Source of the DNA: an uncultured Armatimonadota bacterium
GTDB lineage: Bacteria > Armatimonadota > Fimbriimonadia > Fimbriimonadales > Fimbriimonadaceae
Reading direction: 5' to 3'
Length of the DNA stretch: 64,000 nt
NCBI GenBank assembly: GCA_903904815.1
Contig: CAIVDU010000039.1
Span: 1 to 64,000, forward strand
Shown here: piece after piece, positions 51,578 to 60,563 of the stretch
Numbering within the stretch: the stretch's first letter is position 1
Layout: every line of letters begins with the position of its first letter
The notes under the pieces: generated by a model
Told to the model about the DNA's origin: nothing
Databases searched by the model: none
Seen by the model: the letters and a program-made list of their open reading frames with translations, nothing else
Program-made: the position numbers and the translations under genes

Positions 51578-52459
51578 TCAGGAGATTGTTGTGAGGTTAC
51601 CGGTTGAAGTTTGACCGCTCGGCGCGGTGAGGGTGGCGGACTGCTTATTGTCCCAAGTAAGCGTCCAGACTCCGGTGTCGTCAGTGGCGGTGGATGAGCC
51701 GGAGCCGTCGGCGTTTACGATGACGGTGCCGGGGGTATTGCCGTCCGTGAAGCTTGCGGTGAGCTGGTTGCTCTTGGTGCTTGTCTTTAGGTTAGTGAGG
51801 CTCACCTTCGTTGCGACTCCGGATGCGGCCATGGTTCCGGAGATGGATCCATTCGACTCGACCAAGTCCAAGGTAATTTGGCCAGAGACGCCGGTCGAAA
51901 GAGTGCCAGTAACCTCAAAGTCGCTCGGGTCGGCGCCAGTCATGGTGAGGGTTCCAGTGATCTTGTTGCCCGCCATCACCACGTTGAACACGAGGCTGAC
52001 GGTGTATTCGGTTGGCTGGGACGTGTCCGGGGTTAAGGAGACGTATACGTCGCCCTCGTTGTCGGTGGCGCCATCGGAGGACAGGTAGATGGTTTCGTCG
52101 ACTCCAGAGCTGTCGGTAGTATCGTCGACCCAGTAGTAGGTGTCGGTGGTTGGGTCATATTGCCAATCTCGCGACATGCTGCGGCTGGTGCGAGCGCGTG
52201 TCGCAAGTTCGGCAACCTTTGCATAGACGTGGGCCAGCGTATTGAGTCTTTTCACGCCAGATGACAGTTGGTTGTTGGCAGTATTCGAGATTCCGGGTTC
52301 GATGCCTTGGTACGTCACGGCAGCCTGCGCGCCAGCGATCGAGGCAGCTCTTGCCGATACGGGAGGAATGGGAACAACGGGCGCCCCACCCCCGCCGCCG
52401 CATCCCACCATGCAAGCAGCCACACATGCGATCATCCCCAACTGACCTATTGCTCTCAT
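51578..52459 (-). CDS. Beta-rich lipoprotein of unknown function
   Basis: 293 residues. Signal peptide with lipobox MVGC (Cys20) followed by a Gly run. Residues 55-100 are helical (SGVKRLNTLAHVYAKVAELATRA). The rest is Ser/Thr/Gly-rich and beta-like, with repeating TGTLTMTG, VTGTLSTGVSGQITLDLVE and ISGTMAASG segments of a surface beta-sheet protein. GGAGAA precedes the ATG by a few bases. I recognise no family. An inverted repeat lies upstream at 52549-52565. Confidence 0.7.
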   Translation of the reverse strand: MRAIGQLGMIACVAACMVGCGGGGGAPVVPIPPVSARAASIAGAQAAVTYQGIEPGISNTANNQLSSGVKRLNTLAHVYAKVAELATRARTSRSMSRDWQYDPTTDTYYWVDDTTDSSGVDETIYLSSDGATDNEGDVYVSLTPDTSQPTEYTVSLVFNVVMAGNKITGTLTMTGADPSDFEVTGTLSTGVSGQITLDLVESNGSISGTMAASGVATKVSLTNLKTSTKSNQLTASFTDGNTPGTVIVNADGSGSSTATDDTGVWTLTWDNKQSATLTAPSGQTSTGNLTTIS

Positions 52460-52548
52460 TTCTCCGCTCTCTGTTCTCGAGTCTCGACGGAGCGGATTTC
52501 CCGACCCTCGTCCTTACTGAGGAGGACGTCCGTTTCGAGTGGCCGATC

Positions 52549-52565
52549 AGTATTGTTCCAATACT
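52549..52565. promoter_or_regulatory. Inverted repeat upstream of the lipoprotein gene
   Basis: AGTATTG-TTC-CAATACT, a perfect 7-bp repeat with a 3-bp spacer, lies 90 bp before the lipoprotein start. It is an operator candidate by position only. Confidence 0.35.
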
Positions 52566-52666
52566 CGGCACAAAGACCTATTTTGTATCACTCTGGGTTT
52601 GAAGAGAAGCCTTTGAGGCTCATTGGATGATTGTTTTGAGTGCCGATGGGGGTTTGGACCAGTTCA

Positions 52667-53443
52667 TTAAATCGTTGCGATGGGCCGAACGAAGACACGC
52701 CCGTCGGCTGTTTCTAACCGATCAAACTTCACCCGATAGGCATCTTCAAGCGCCTGGCTTCTCAGTACTTCCTGGATGGGGCCCACAACGAGCACTCCCG
52801 ATTCGCCGAGCAGGACCGCCGTTTCGGCCAACTCAGAAGCAAGATTGAGATCGTGAATGGCAGTCAGCACGCCCTTCCCGTGCCTTGCTAACTCCTTCAC
52901 CAACTTGACCACCTCGATCTGATGAAGGGGGTCTAAGTGAGCCGTCGGCTCGTCGAGCAAGATCAGGGGAGCGTCTTGAGCCAGTGCCCGAGCGATCAGT
53001 ACTCGCTGTGCTTCGCCTCCGCTTAGCTCCATGATCGAGCGAGACTCCAGAAGCAAACAATCGGCCATACGCATGGCTTCCGTCGCAGCCTCCGCATCTT
53101 CGGGCGTGTCGAACAGTCCGCCGCTCTTTGCCATCCGACCCAGCGTCACCATGTCTCGAACGGTGAAGGCGAATTGGGGCACTTCGGCCTGAGGAACGAC
53201 GGCTACACGCTGGGCAATCTCGCGTGCCGAAAGACTGGCGACGGATTGACCGCCCAGCATTACGGTTCCTTCGATCACCGGAATCTCTCGGGTGATCGTT
53301 CTCAATAGTGTCGATTTACCGCTCCCGTTAGGGCCTAGAAGCGCCACCGCATTTCCCTGGGCGACTTCCACTTCGACGTTCAACAGAACGGTCTTCCCGT
53401 GGTAGCCGCAGGAAACCGCTCGGCACTCTAGGAGGAAGCTCAT
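52667..53443 (-). CDS. ABC-transporter ATPase, FecE/BtuD/HmuV type
   Basis: 258 residues with Walker A GPNGSGKST, Q-loop VVPQAEVPQFAFTVRDMVTLGRM, signature LSGGEAQRV, Walker B LILLDEPTAHLD and switch His in TAIHDLNLA. The TVRDMVTLGR form and HLDPLHQIEV mark the group importing iron chelates, haem or B12. No matching permease is adjacent. Its ATG overlaps the stop of the exporter gene at 53440 (ATGA), so the two are cotranslated, although their families normally work separately. Confidence 0.88.
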   Translation of the reverse strand: MSFLLECRAVSCGYHGKTVLLNVEVEVAQGNAVALLGPNGSGKSTLLRTITREIPVIEGTVMLGGQSVASLSAREIAQRVAVVPQAEVPQFAFTVRDMVTLGRMAKSGGLFDTPEDAEAATEAMRMADCLLLESRSIMELSGGEAQRVLIARALAQDAPLILLDEPTAHLDPLHQIEVVKLVKELARHGKGVLTAIHDLNLASELAETAVLLGESGVLVVGPIQEVLRSQALEDAYRVKFDRLETADGRVFVRPIATI

Positions 53444-55464
53444 CCCGAGAGTTGCCCCTCGATCAGTCCTCCACTGAAGATTCGGAACAGGGCGGCGTAT
53501 TGGCCGTTCATCTCCATCAAACCGGTGTGAGAACCCTCTTCCACGACCCGACCCCGGGTCAAAACAAGAATCCGATCCGCGCGGGCGGCGGTGGTCAGCC
53601 GGTGGGCGATGAAAAGGGAAGTGCGCTGGCGCATGATTTCATCGAGAGCTTCGGTGACCGCCCTTTCGCTGGTGGCGTCGAGGGCGGAAGTTGCCTCGTC
53701 GAGAAGCAGCATGGTCGGCTTTCGTACCAGGGCGCGCGCGATGGCAATACGCTGCCGTTGACCACCGCTAACCCGATTGCCCCCCTCACCCACGTCAGAG
53801 GCGTAGCCATTCTCCATCTTCTCGATGAACTCGATGGCGTGGGCGGCCTTTGCGGCATCCTCGACCTCCTGGTCGGTAGCGGTGGGTTTTCCGAGGCGGA
53901 TGTTCTCGGCAATTGAGCCGGTAAAGAGGAACGTGCTTTGGGGGACGACGCCGATCTGGTTTCGCAGCCACTGGAGCTTGAGGTCACGGATATCGACGCC
54001 GTCGAACAAAATACGCCCGGCGGTGGGGTCGTAGAATCGGAGAATGAGATCGGCAATGGTGCTCTTTCCGGCGCCGCTTGGGCCGACCAGGGCAAGGGAA
54101 GTGCCGGGTTCGAGGGTGAAGCTCACGTCATGCAGAGCTTCGGTCCCGTCCGGGTAGCTGAAACTGACGTGCTCGAACTCGATCCGCCCGGTGACGTTGG
54201 TGAGTTCCCTCGCACCTTCTGCCTGCAACTGGTCGGGCAAGTCGAGGAGTTCGCCGTAAATTCGATCACTGGCGGCTTGGACCTGGTTGTAGGTGCTGGT
54301 CACGCTGGTGACGTTTCGCAGTCCCTGATTGATCCGATCGAGGGCCAACAGCAGGGCGGCGATTTGGCCTAAATCAAGTTCGCCGAAGTAGGAAAGCCAG
54401 CCGCAGATATAGAGGACGGTGGCGAGTGCGGTCGCCCCCATAAACTCCACCAATGGGCGCAGCGCGGCGAGCCTTCGACCTGCGGCGACCTGACTCTGGT
54501 AGCTCTGCTCTACGAGCCCGGCGTATCGATGCTCACTTTGGGCTTCCCCGGCGAACGCTTTGATGATCCGCATTCCTTGGAGGGATTCGATCGTGCTTGC
54601 GCTCAGTTCGGAAAGGTCCTCCTGCACCCGGGCTTGACTGAGCTTGATCTTCTTTCCGTTGCGGTTGATGATGAAGACCATCGGCGGAAGGAACAGCAGG
54701 ACCACTCCACCGAGTTTTGGAACCATGTAGAGCACATACCCGAACGACAAGACGATCGTGATCGGCCCTTGAATCGATTCACGGATGGCGTTGACTGCGT
54801 TTTGGTACACGTTGACGTCGTTGGTCAATACGCTGTGGATGGAACCGATGCGAGTGTTTCCGAAGTACGACACGGGCAGACGGAGGAGCTTCGCATAGAG
54901 CCTTTCACGAAGGTCGCTGGAGAGTCTCGCCGCCGCTGCCGTGAGATAGAAGGTCTGGCCGCGGGTGAACCAATACTTGCAGCCGACGAGAAGGACGACG
55001 CCGAGACAAATGAGCCCTAGCCGCGTGATCGCATCTCGGTCGCCTTGCGGCTTGTTGACGTTGTTGACAAGTGCTTCCCTGACTTGATCCTCGGGTTTTT
55101 GGATGGCCTTGGCGAGAATGCTTGCGGCATCATCAGTGCGTGCCTTGTCGAGCGCTTCCGCTTGGTCCTGGAAGGCGGCCTCGGTCTGTTTTTCGGGTAA
55201 GCCAAGGCGCTCAGCAATCTGGTCCGCTTGGTTCTTGAGGTCTTTTTTGAGATCCTCTAGGTGAGCCTTGGTGGCTGCCGCCCGAGGCGCCGCCCGCTGA
55301 ATAGACGACACGCTCATTTGGATGCTGCCTAGCAGTCCAAGATCGAGGATAGCCGCGAAAATGACGCAAACCAAACCCAGCGAGATAAACCGCTTTTGGG
55401 CGACCAACTCTCGGGTGATCCTGGGATCGAGTCTCGTAAACGGATTCAGAGACGGAATCTTCAC
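53440..55464 (-). CDS. ABC exporter with fused membrane and ATPase domains (MsbA/MdlB-like)
   Basis: 674 residues. Residues 1-340 form the type-1 exporter membrane domain (helices include FISLGLVCVIFAAILDLGLLG and IAALLLALD), with an unusual insert of about 80 charged residues between the first two helices (AHLEDLKKDLKNQADQIAERLG...). The ATPase half has Walker A GPSGAGKST, signature RVSGGQRQR and Walker B TMLLLDEATSALD. It probably works as a homodimer exporting lipids, peptides or drugs. Coupled to the downstream FecE-like ATPase. Confidence 0.92.
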   Translation of the reverse strand: MKIPSLNPFTRLDPRITRELVAQKRFISLGLVCVIFAAILDLGLLGSIQMSVSSIQRAAPRAAATKAHLEDLKKDLKNQADQIAERLGLPEKQTEAAFQDQAEALDKARTDDAASILAKAIQKPEDQVREALVNNVNKPQGDRDAITRLGLICLGVVLLVGCKYWFTRGQTFYLTAAAARLSSDLRERLYAKLLRLPVSYFGNTRIGSIHSVLTNDVNVYQNAVNAIRESIQGPITIVLSFGYVLYMVPKLGGVVLLFLPPMVFIINRNGKKIKLSQARVQEDLSELSASTIESLQGMRIIKAFAGEAQSEHRYAGLVEQSYQSQVAAGRRLAALRPLVEFMGATALATVLYICGWLSYFGELDLGQIAALLLALDRINQGLRNVTSVTSTYNQVQAASDRIYGELLDLPDQLQAEGARELTNVTGRIEFEHVSFSYPDGTEALHDVSFTLEPGTSLALVGPSGAGKSTIADLILRFYDPTAGRILFDGVDIRDLKLQWLRNQIGVVPQSTFLFTGSIAENIRLGKPTATDQEVEDAAKAAHAIEFIEKMENGYASDVGEGGNRVSGGQRQRIAIARALVRKPTMLLLDEATSALDATSERAVTEALDEIMRQRTSLFIAHRLTTAARADRILVLTRGRVVEEGSHTGLMEMNGQYAALFRIFSGGLIEGQLSG

Positions 55465-55642
55465 CGCGCCAGGTCCTCAATTTCTCGAATAGGCAGCGTG
55501 ACCAAGGGGAGGCGGGCGTTCATTGTTTGACGGGCAGGATCCCGATCGCAAAAGGGTACCTGTAACGCGCGGGTCGTCGGCTCAGTCATCCCTGTTCTTA
55601 CGGGGGTCGCCTGGTTTGAACGGTCTCGATTTGTTGGGACCA

Positions 55643-55733
55643 GTGGTCGGTGGTCGGTGGTCAGTGGTTGGTGGTCAGTGGTCGGTGGTCAGTGGTCAGT
55701 GGTCTGTGGTCTGTGGTCTGTGGTCTGTGGTCG
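55643..55733 (+). repeat. Tandem 7-bp repeat, about 13 units of GTGGTCN
   Basis: Thirteen consecutive 7-mers of form GTGGTC(G/A/T), one with T replacing C, with the last base changing in blocks (four GTGGTCT in a row). It is strongly G/T-strand-biased. The flanking 55465-55969 sequence has no supported gene. Confidence 0.85.
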
Positions 55734-55969
55734 GTGTGGAGTGGGTGGTACGGTCTGGGGCGATTGATCGGGCCTGGCGGAACCGCAACCGTGAACGGCA
55801 TCTACATTTTTGTTGGACGACCCGTCGCTCATTTAGCTCGCCCCTTTGGGGCTACGGCCGGATTGTCCGCTAACCTCCAACCGCTAGCCCTCGGATGGAC
55901 ATTCTCTGAAGCGAATGCTGATAGTCTATCGACTAAGGCCTTCTCCCTAAGGGGTTGATCAAAGGGTAG

Positions 55970-55975
55970 GCATAA
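55970..55975 (+). promoter_or_regulatory. -10 element CATAAT before the VOC dioxygenase
   Basis: CATAAT lies seven bases before ATG 55983. TTGATC at 55954 is too close to be a -35 for it. Predicted leaderless. Confidence 0.35.
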
Positions 55976-55982
55976 TTTATCC

Positions 55983-56912
55983 ATGAATGCGATCCATCAC
56001 GTCACTGCGATGTCGGGCAAAGCCACGCGAAACCTGGACTTTTACAGTCGGGTTTTGGGAATGCGATTTGTCAAAAAGACGGTCAACTTTGACGATCCGG
56101 GCACCTATCACTTTTACTTTGGCGATGGCTCGGGGAATCCGGGGAGCATTGTCACGTTCTTTCCGTGGGAGCGGGCGACGCAGGGTGTCCGGGGTGTCGG
56201 AGAGATCGAGGAGACTTGGCTGAGAATTCCGCAGAGTGCGCTGGGATTTTGGGCGCATCGATTCATTGAGTTGGGGGTCCAGCACGAGTCGATCACCGAG
56301 CAGTTCGGTCGAAAGGTCCTTCGTTTTGAGGATCCGGATGGAATGAAGTTTGCTCTCGTCACCACGCCGGGCGCCGAAACGGAGGAGGCTTGGGAAGTCT
56401 CGGGAATCGAGGCACGCAACGCTATCCGCGGTGTGGATTCGGTCACGCTGACAGTTCAGGACTCAGGTCCCACCGCATCGATCTTGACCGACGTGTTTGG
56501 ATTCAATTTAGCTGGCTCTGAGGGTGGTATCGAGCGTTACACGGTCTCGGAAGGGAGCGGCGTTGGAGAGGCGGTTCAGCTTCATCCGGTGGGTACTGCC
56601 GAAGCAGGGCGGTTGGGCCGCGGCTCGGTCCATCACGTGGCCTTCCGTGCTAAGAGCGATGCCGAACAGGCTGAGTTGGTTGAAAAACTCTCCAAGCAGT
56701 TTGGAATCCAGACGACACCGCAGAAGGATCGCGACTACTTCCGCTCGGTCTACTTCCGAGAGCCGGGTGGGGTCTTGTTCGAGATCGCGACGGATGATCC
56801 CGGATTCGCGGTCGACGAACCGTTCGAGGATTTGGGCACGAGTCTCAAGCTGCCGAAGTTCTTGGAGCCTCGAAGGGCCGCCATAGAGGGCATGCTCCCG
56901 GCGCTTGGCTGA
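55983..56912 (+). CDS. VOC-family ring-cleaving dioxygenase (MhqO/LinE-like)
   Basis: 309 residues with two vicinal-oxygen-chelate units. Metal ligands are His in IHHVTAM (residue 5 or 6), His in SVHHVAF near residue 216 and Glu in GGVLFEIATD near residue 265. The start, HHVTAMSGKATRNLDFYSRVLGMRFVKKTVNFDDP, and the end, LPKFLEPRRAAIEGMLP, are the hallmarks of the MhqA/MhqO/LinE group, annotated as ring-cleaving dioxygenases for hydroquinones. The physiological substrate is unknown. The gene stands alone, with the 183-bp repeats directly after it. Confidence 0.9.
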   Translation: MNAIHHVTAMSGKATRNLDFYSRVLGMRFVKKTVNFDDPGTYHFYFGDGSGNPGSIVTFFPWERATQGVRGVGEIEETWLRIPQSALGFWAHRFIELGVQHESITEQFGRKVLRFEDPDGMKFALVTTPGAETEEAWEVSGIEARNAIRGVDSVTLTVQDSGPTASILTDVFGFNLAGSEGGIERYTVSEGSGVGEAVQLHPVGTAEAGRLGRGSVHHVAFRAKSDAEQAELVEKLSKQFGIQTTPQKDRDYFRSVYFREPGGVLFEIATDDPGFAVDEPFEDLGTSLKLPKFLEPRRAAIEGMLPALG

Positions 56913-56936
56913 GAGTTTCCTGTGATGGCTGCACGA

Positions 56937-57119
56937 CCCACGGCGGGACCGCACGGAGCGGGCCCACCGTGGGCTAAGTGACGCAACCGCTTCGGGTTGG
57001 TGCGCGTGTTTTGCCACAACCCCTCCGGGGTAGATCGTCTGGTGGGCCACAACTCCGGGTAGTGCCGCCGGAGCGTCACAACCCGGGGCTAGCAGACGCA
57101 ACCGCTCCGCGGTTGGGGA
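56937..57119 (+). repeat. 183-bp hairpin-rich direct repeat, copy A
   Basis: A chain of small GC-rich stems: CCCACGG...CCGTGGG, AACCGCTTCGGGTT, CCCCTCCGGGG, and CAACCGCTCCGCGGTTG. It is about 95% identical to copy B by my base-by-base comparison (about nine mismatches, no gaps). Confidence 0.9.
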
Positions 57120-57198
57120 TGGATGCCGAGGACTTATGCGTGTTCGGAATGGAGGCCGCAACCCGCTGCCGGGGTTGGATTTGGCAGCAACGTCTCCA

Positions 57199-57381
57199 CC
57201 CACGGTGGGACCGCACGGAGCGGGCCTACCGTGGGCTAAGTGACGCAACCCCTCCGGGTTGGTGCGCGTGTTTCGCCACAACCCCTCCGGGGTAGACCGT
57301 CTGGTGGGCCACAACCCCGGGTAGTGGCGCCGGAGCGTCACACCCCGGGGCTAGCAGACGCAACCGCTCCGCGGTTGGGGA
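57199..57381 (+). repeat. 183-bp hairpin-rich direct repeat, copy B
   Basis: Same length and register as copy A, separated from it by 79 bp. Several differences fall in stems; some, such as GCTTC to CCTCC, change their strength. The open frames across these repeats on the minus strand are by-products. Confidence 0.9.
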
Positions 57382-57556
57382 GACAAACTGGTTTGTAAGT
57401 TTGCCGTTTACAGTTAGCAGTCGAAAGAGATTCGAGTGGATCCTGCTTTCATCCCCGTTTGTGGGTGCACGCTGATTTGCAATTTGCAGACTGCAGATTG
57501 CCGCTGGATGGGATAACTAGCGACTCCTGCTCTCATCCCCGCTCATGTGAGCTGCG
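57382..57556. other. Non-coding stretch with decayed repeat-like text
   Basis: It contains TTTGCCG...CAGTTAGCAGTC and TTTGCAATTTGCAGACTGCAG, which recall the TTTGCAG...GCAGTC repeat family seen at 14-23 kb, in degraded form. No gene. Confidence 0.4.
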
Positions 57557-58972
57557 TCAGAAGTCGGCGTGTCCAGCGGTGCGACTGTAGGGGATGACGT
57601 CTCGGATGTTTTTCATTCCGGTGACGTACATCAGAAGCCGCTCGAAGCCGAGACCGAAGCCGGCGTGGGGCGCGGAGCCGAACCTTCTCAGGTCCAGATA
57701 CCACCAGTACGGTTCGGCGGAAAGACCCGACTCGCGCAGACGCGCCTCGAGTCGATCGATTCTTTCTTCACGTTGCGAACCGCCGATGATCTCGCCGATG
57801 CGGGGGGCGAGAACGTCCATGGCGCGAACGGTTCGACCGTCGTCGTTCATTCGCATGTAGAACGCCTTGATTTCTTTCGGATAGTCGGTAAGGATGACCG
57901 GACGTCCGACCTTCACTTCGGTCAGCCAGCGCTCGTGCTCGCTCTGAAGGTCCGTTCCCCAACTGACTGGATACTCGAAGTTCTCGCCGCTCGCTTCTAA
58001 CAGCTTGACCGCTTCAGTGTAGGTCAGGTGCTCGAAGTTGCTGGTGACCACGTGCTCCAACGTTTCGAGCAGTTTGGGTTCGATTCGCTGGTTGAAGAAC
58101 GCGAGATCGTCACCGCAGAAGTCGAGCAGGTGGGCGATGACCTCCTTAAGGAACTCCTCTGCCAGGTGCATGTCGCCTTCGAGATCACAGAAGGCCATTT
58201 CCGGTTCGACCATCCAGAACTCGGCAAGATGCCGGCTGGTACTGGAGTTTTCAGCCCGGAAGGTGGGCCCGAACGTGTAGACGTTGGTCATGCCAAGGGC
58301 GAGGGTCTCTGCTTCCAGCTGTCCGCTTACGGTCAGGTAGGCAGGCTTGCCGAAGAAGTCGTCGGCTGGGTTGTGCCCTTTGATGCGGTAGCTGATTTGG
58401 CCCTCGTCGCCTTCCAGCGGTTGGATCGACTCCATCATCGTGGTGACTTGGAGCATCTCCCCGGCGCCTTCGGCGTCGCTAGCCGTGATGATTGGGGTGT
58501 GAACGTAGTGGAATCCCCGCTTGTGGAAGAAATTGTGGATGGCAAACGCGGCTTGGTTTCTCACCCGGAACACCGCGCCGAACGTGTTGCCGCGAGCCCG
58601 AAGGTGAGCGATTTCTCGGAGGAACTCGAAGCTCGCGCCTTTCTTCTGCAGGGGGTAGGTGGCGGGGTCGGCTGGACCGAATAGCTCGGCTCCGGTGGCT
58701 TTTAGTTCAACTGCCTGTCCGGCTGCTGGACTCTCGACGATCACTCCATCAAACCGGAGGCAGGCGCCCGTGGTGATTTGGCGAAGGACCTCCTCTCCGA
58801 TCACGCCGGCTTCGATGACGATTTGAAGGTCTTTGAAGCACGAACCATCGCTCAACTGAACGAAGGAGATCCCCTTGCTATCGCGGCGAGTCTTCACCCA
58901 ACCGTAGGCGGAGGTCTCCGTTCCGGGGGCTAAGAGAAAAAGATCTCGCACGTAAGAGCGTCGATAGTCCAT
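57557..58972 (-). CDS. asnS: Asparaginyl-tRNA synthetase
   Basis: 471 residues from ATG 58972 ([20 protein letters not shown]). An OB-fold anticodon domain ([25 protein letters not shown]) precedes the class II core: motif 1 region [29 protein letters not shown], motif 2 [28 protein letters not shown] and motif 3 [36 protein letters not shown](V/I)EPE and the ending IRDVIP are AsnRS-specific. The open frame to 59104 has no homology. The 108-bp gap to the divergent cysteine desulfurase start includes TAAACT 11 bp before the ATG. Confidence 0.95.
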   Translation of the reverse strand: MDYRRSYVRDLFLLAPGTETSAYGWVKTRRDSKGISFVQLSDGSCFKDLQIVIEAGVIGEEVLRQITTGACLRFDGVIVESPAAGQAVELKATGAELFGPADPATYPLQKKGASFEFLREIAHLRARGNTFGAVFRVRNQAAFAIHNFFHKRGFHYVHTPIITASDAEGAGEMLQVTTMMESIQPLEGDEGQISYRIKGHNPADDFFGKPAYLTVSGQLEAETLALGMTNVYTFGPTFRAENSSTSRHLAEFWMVEPEMAFCDLEGDMHLAEEFLKEVIAHLLDFCGDDLAFFNQRIEPKLLETLEHVVTSNFEHLTYTEAVKLLEASGENFEYPVSWGTDLQSEHERWLTEVKVGRPVILTDYPKEIKAFYMRMNDDGRTVRAMDVLAPRIGEIIGGSQREERIDRLEARLRESGLSAEPYWWYLDLRRFGSAPHAGFGLGFERLLMYVTGMKNIRDVIPYSRTAGHADF

Positions 58973-59080
58973 GGTTGTGGTGGAGTTTACCGGTCGCGGC
59001 ACCGCCGACACTGATCGAAGGAAAACAGCCGGTTCGTTACATACTCGAATGGCGAGTCTGCGCCCGGACCGCGAACGATT

Positions 59081-60235
59081 ATGCGCCGAATCTACCTTGA
59101 CCATGCCGCGACCAGCCCCCTTCTGCCTGAGGTGCGGGAGGCGATGCTGCCATGGCTGGATGCGGGCAATCCTTCAAGCCTTCATGCCGAAGGCAGAAAG
59201 GCCAAGGCGGTGCTAGACGAGGCTCGTGAGACGCTGAGCGACGCGCTCGGGTGCCTGTTTGCGGAGGTTCTGTTTACGAGTGGAGGGACTGAAGGGGCCA
59301 ATCTCGCCCTGATCGGGGCGGCCATACAAAACCTCGACGCAAGCCGAACTCGAATCCTCATCTCATCGGCCGAGCACCACTGTGTGCTTCAGTCTGGCCC
59401 CGCCCTAGAAGCGCTTGGCTACACTGTCGAACTGCTGCCGGTTGACGGAGAGGCTCGGGTGGATCTCGACTTCCTGAGCCAGACCCTTGATGACCGGGTG
59501 CTGTTAGTCAGTGCGATGCACGCAAACAACGAACTCGGAACGCTTAACGCGGTCACCGAAATCGCTGAGCGTGCCCACGGACATGGGGCGCTGTATCACT
59601 GCGACGCGGTTCAGACGTTTGGGAAGAAGCTCCCGGGCCTCGACGATCCATTCCCGAAGCTCACTCGGCTACCGGTGGACCTGCTCACGGTGAGCGCACA
59701 TAAACTTGGCGGGCCAAAGGGCACGGGGGCCATCTTCATTCGGGCCGGCGTCAAGCTCAAGCCCCTCATTGCAGGCGGCGGGCAGGAACGAGAAGTGAGA
59801 GGCGGAACGGAAAACGTGTCGGGCATCGTCGGCTTTGCCGCCGCTGTTCGGGCGGCCACCGCTCGTAAGACCTCCGATTCTGTGAATCCGAGAGATGTGT
59901 TCCTATCCTCGCTTGTTGAGGCGGGCTTCGTCCCTACCGTGGAGTCACGAGAGACCACGCTTTCGGGTCATGCCCACTTACGCCTCCCGGGGGTCGACGC
60001 GGAGACGATGCTGATCCGGCTCGATCGCGAAGGCGTTAGCGCCAGCAGCGGTTCTGCCTGCAGCAGCGGAAGCGTCGAACCGAGCCATGTCCTTCTTGCT
60101 TGCGGCTACTCGGCGGCGGAGTCGAAAGAGGGCCTTCGGTTCACGTTCGGTTTCGAAACCAGCTTAGCCGAGGCTGAAGAGGCGGCGCGACGGACGATCT
60201 TGGTCGGTCAGCAGGTCAAGGCGCAGCGGTCATAG
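59081..60235 (+). CDS. Cysteine desulfurase (NifS/IscS family)
   Basis: 384 residues of a fold-type I PLP enzyme. [61 protein letters not shown] and the PLP-lysine motif [13 protein letters not shown] are present. The sulfur-carrying Cys is in [22 protein letters not shown] near residue 328. It releases sulfur from cysteine as a persulfide for Fe-S clusters or tRNA thiolation. No iscU or mnmA is adjacent, so its partner is unknown. Confidence 0.92.
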   Translation: MRRIYLDHAATSPLLPEVREAMLPWLDAGNPSSLHAEGRKAKAVLDEARETLSDALGCLFAEVLFTSGGTEGANLALIGAAIQNLDASRTRILISSAEHHCVLQSGPALEALGYTVELLPVDGEARVDLDFLSQTLDDRVLLVSAMHANNELGTLNAVTEIAERAHGHGALYHCDAVQTFGKKLPGLDDPFPKLTRLPVDLLTVSAHKLGGPKGTGAIFIRAGVKLKPLIAGGGQEREVRGGTENVSGIVGFAAAVRAATARKTSDSVNPRDVFLSSLVEAGFVPTVESRETTLSGHAHLRLPGVDAETMLIRLDREGVSASSGSACSSGSVEPSHVLLACGYSAAESKEGLRFTFGFETSLAEAEEAARRTILVGQQVKAQRS

Positions 60236-60522
60236 CGGACGTGGAACGCGGCCCAAGATTAGCACTTGACGGTGCGGTTGAACCTAAAACTCTCTCAAAG
60301 GCTTCCACGCACGTCGAGCCGTGCTGATCAAAGCGGCGTCAAGCCGCCGCACTCCACATGGTTTGCAACCTTTACAATTCAACGTACTTACCCACCGCAA
60401 CACTCTTCAAGTCGGTGCACTACCAGATTGTTTGTAGCCTTTGCTAGTTAACAGCATTAACGTATGACCCGCTCTTTGAGCAAGATTAATGCAGAACATT
60501 GCGAGAACTCGCTCTTGTCATT
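60236..60522. other. Non-coding stretch upstream of hslU
   Basis: No gene is supported. GCGGC-GTCAA-GCCGC near 60333-60347 is a small hairpin without a U-tract. Confidence 0.4.
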
Positions 60523-60553
60523 TTGACGATGTCGAACCTAAGCGGGGTACCTT
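60523..60553 (+). promoter_or_regulatory. Promoter of hslU
   Basis: TTGACG (60523-60528), a 19-bp spacer, and GGTACCTT with -10 TACCTT (60548-60553). Transcription would start about four bases before ATG 60564. Confidence 0.45.
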
Positions 60554-60563
60554 GAGTGAACCC

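Noticed and set aside
56508-57341. 277-codon minus-strand ORF over the 183-bp repeats
   Set aside because: Its repeating PTRRSTPEGL-type text simply mirrors the DNA repeats and continues antisense to the dioxygenase.
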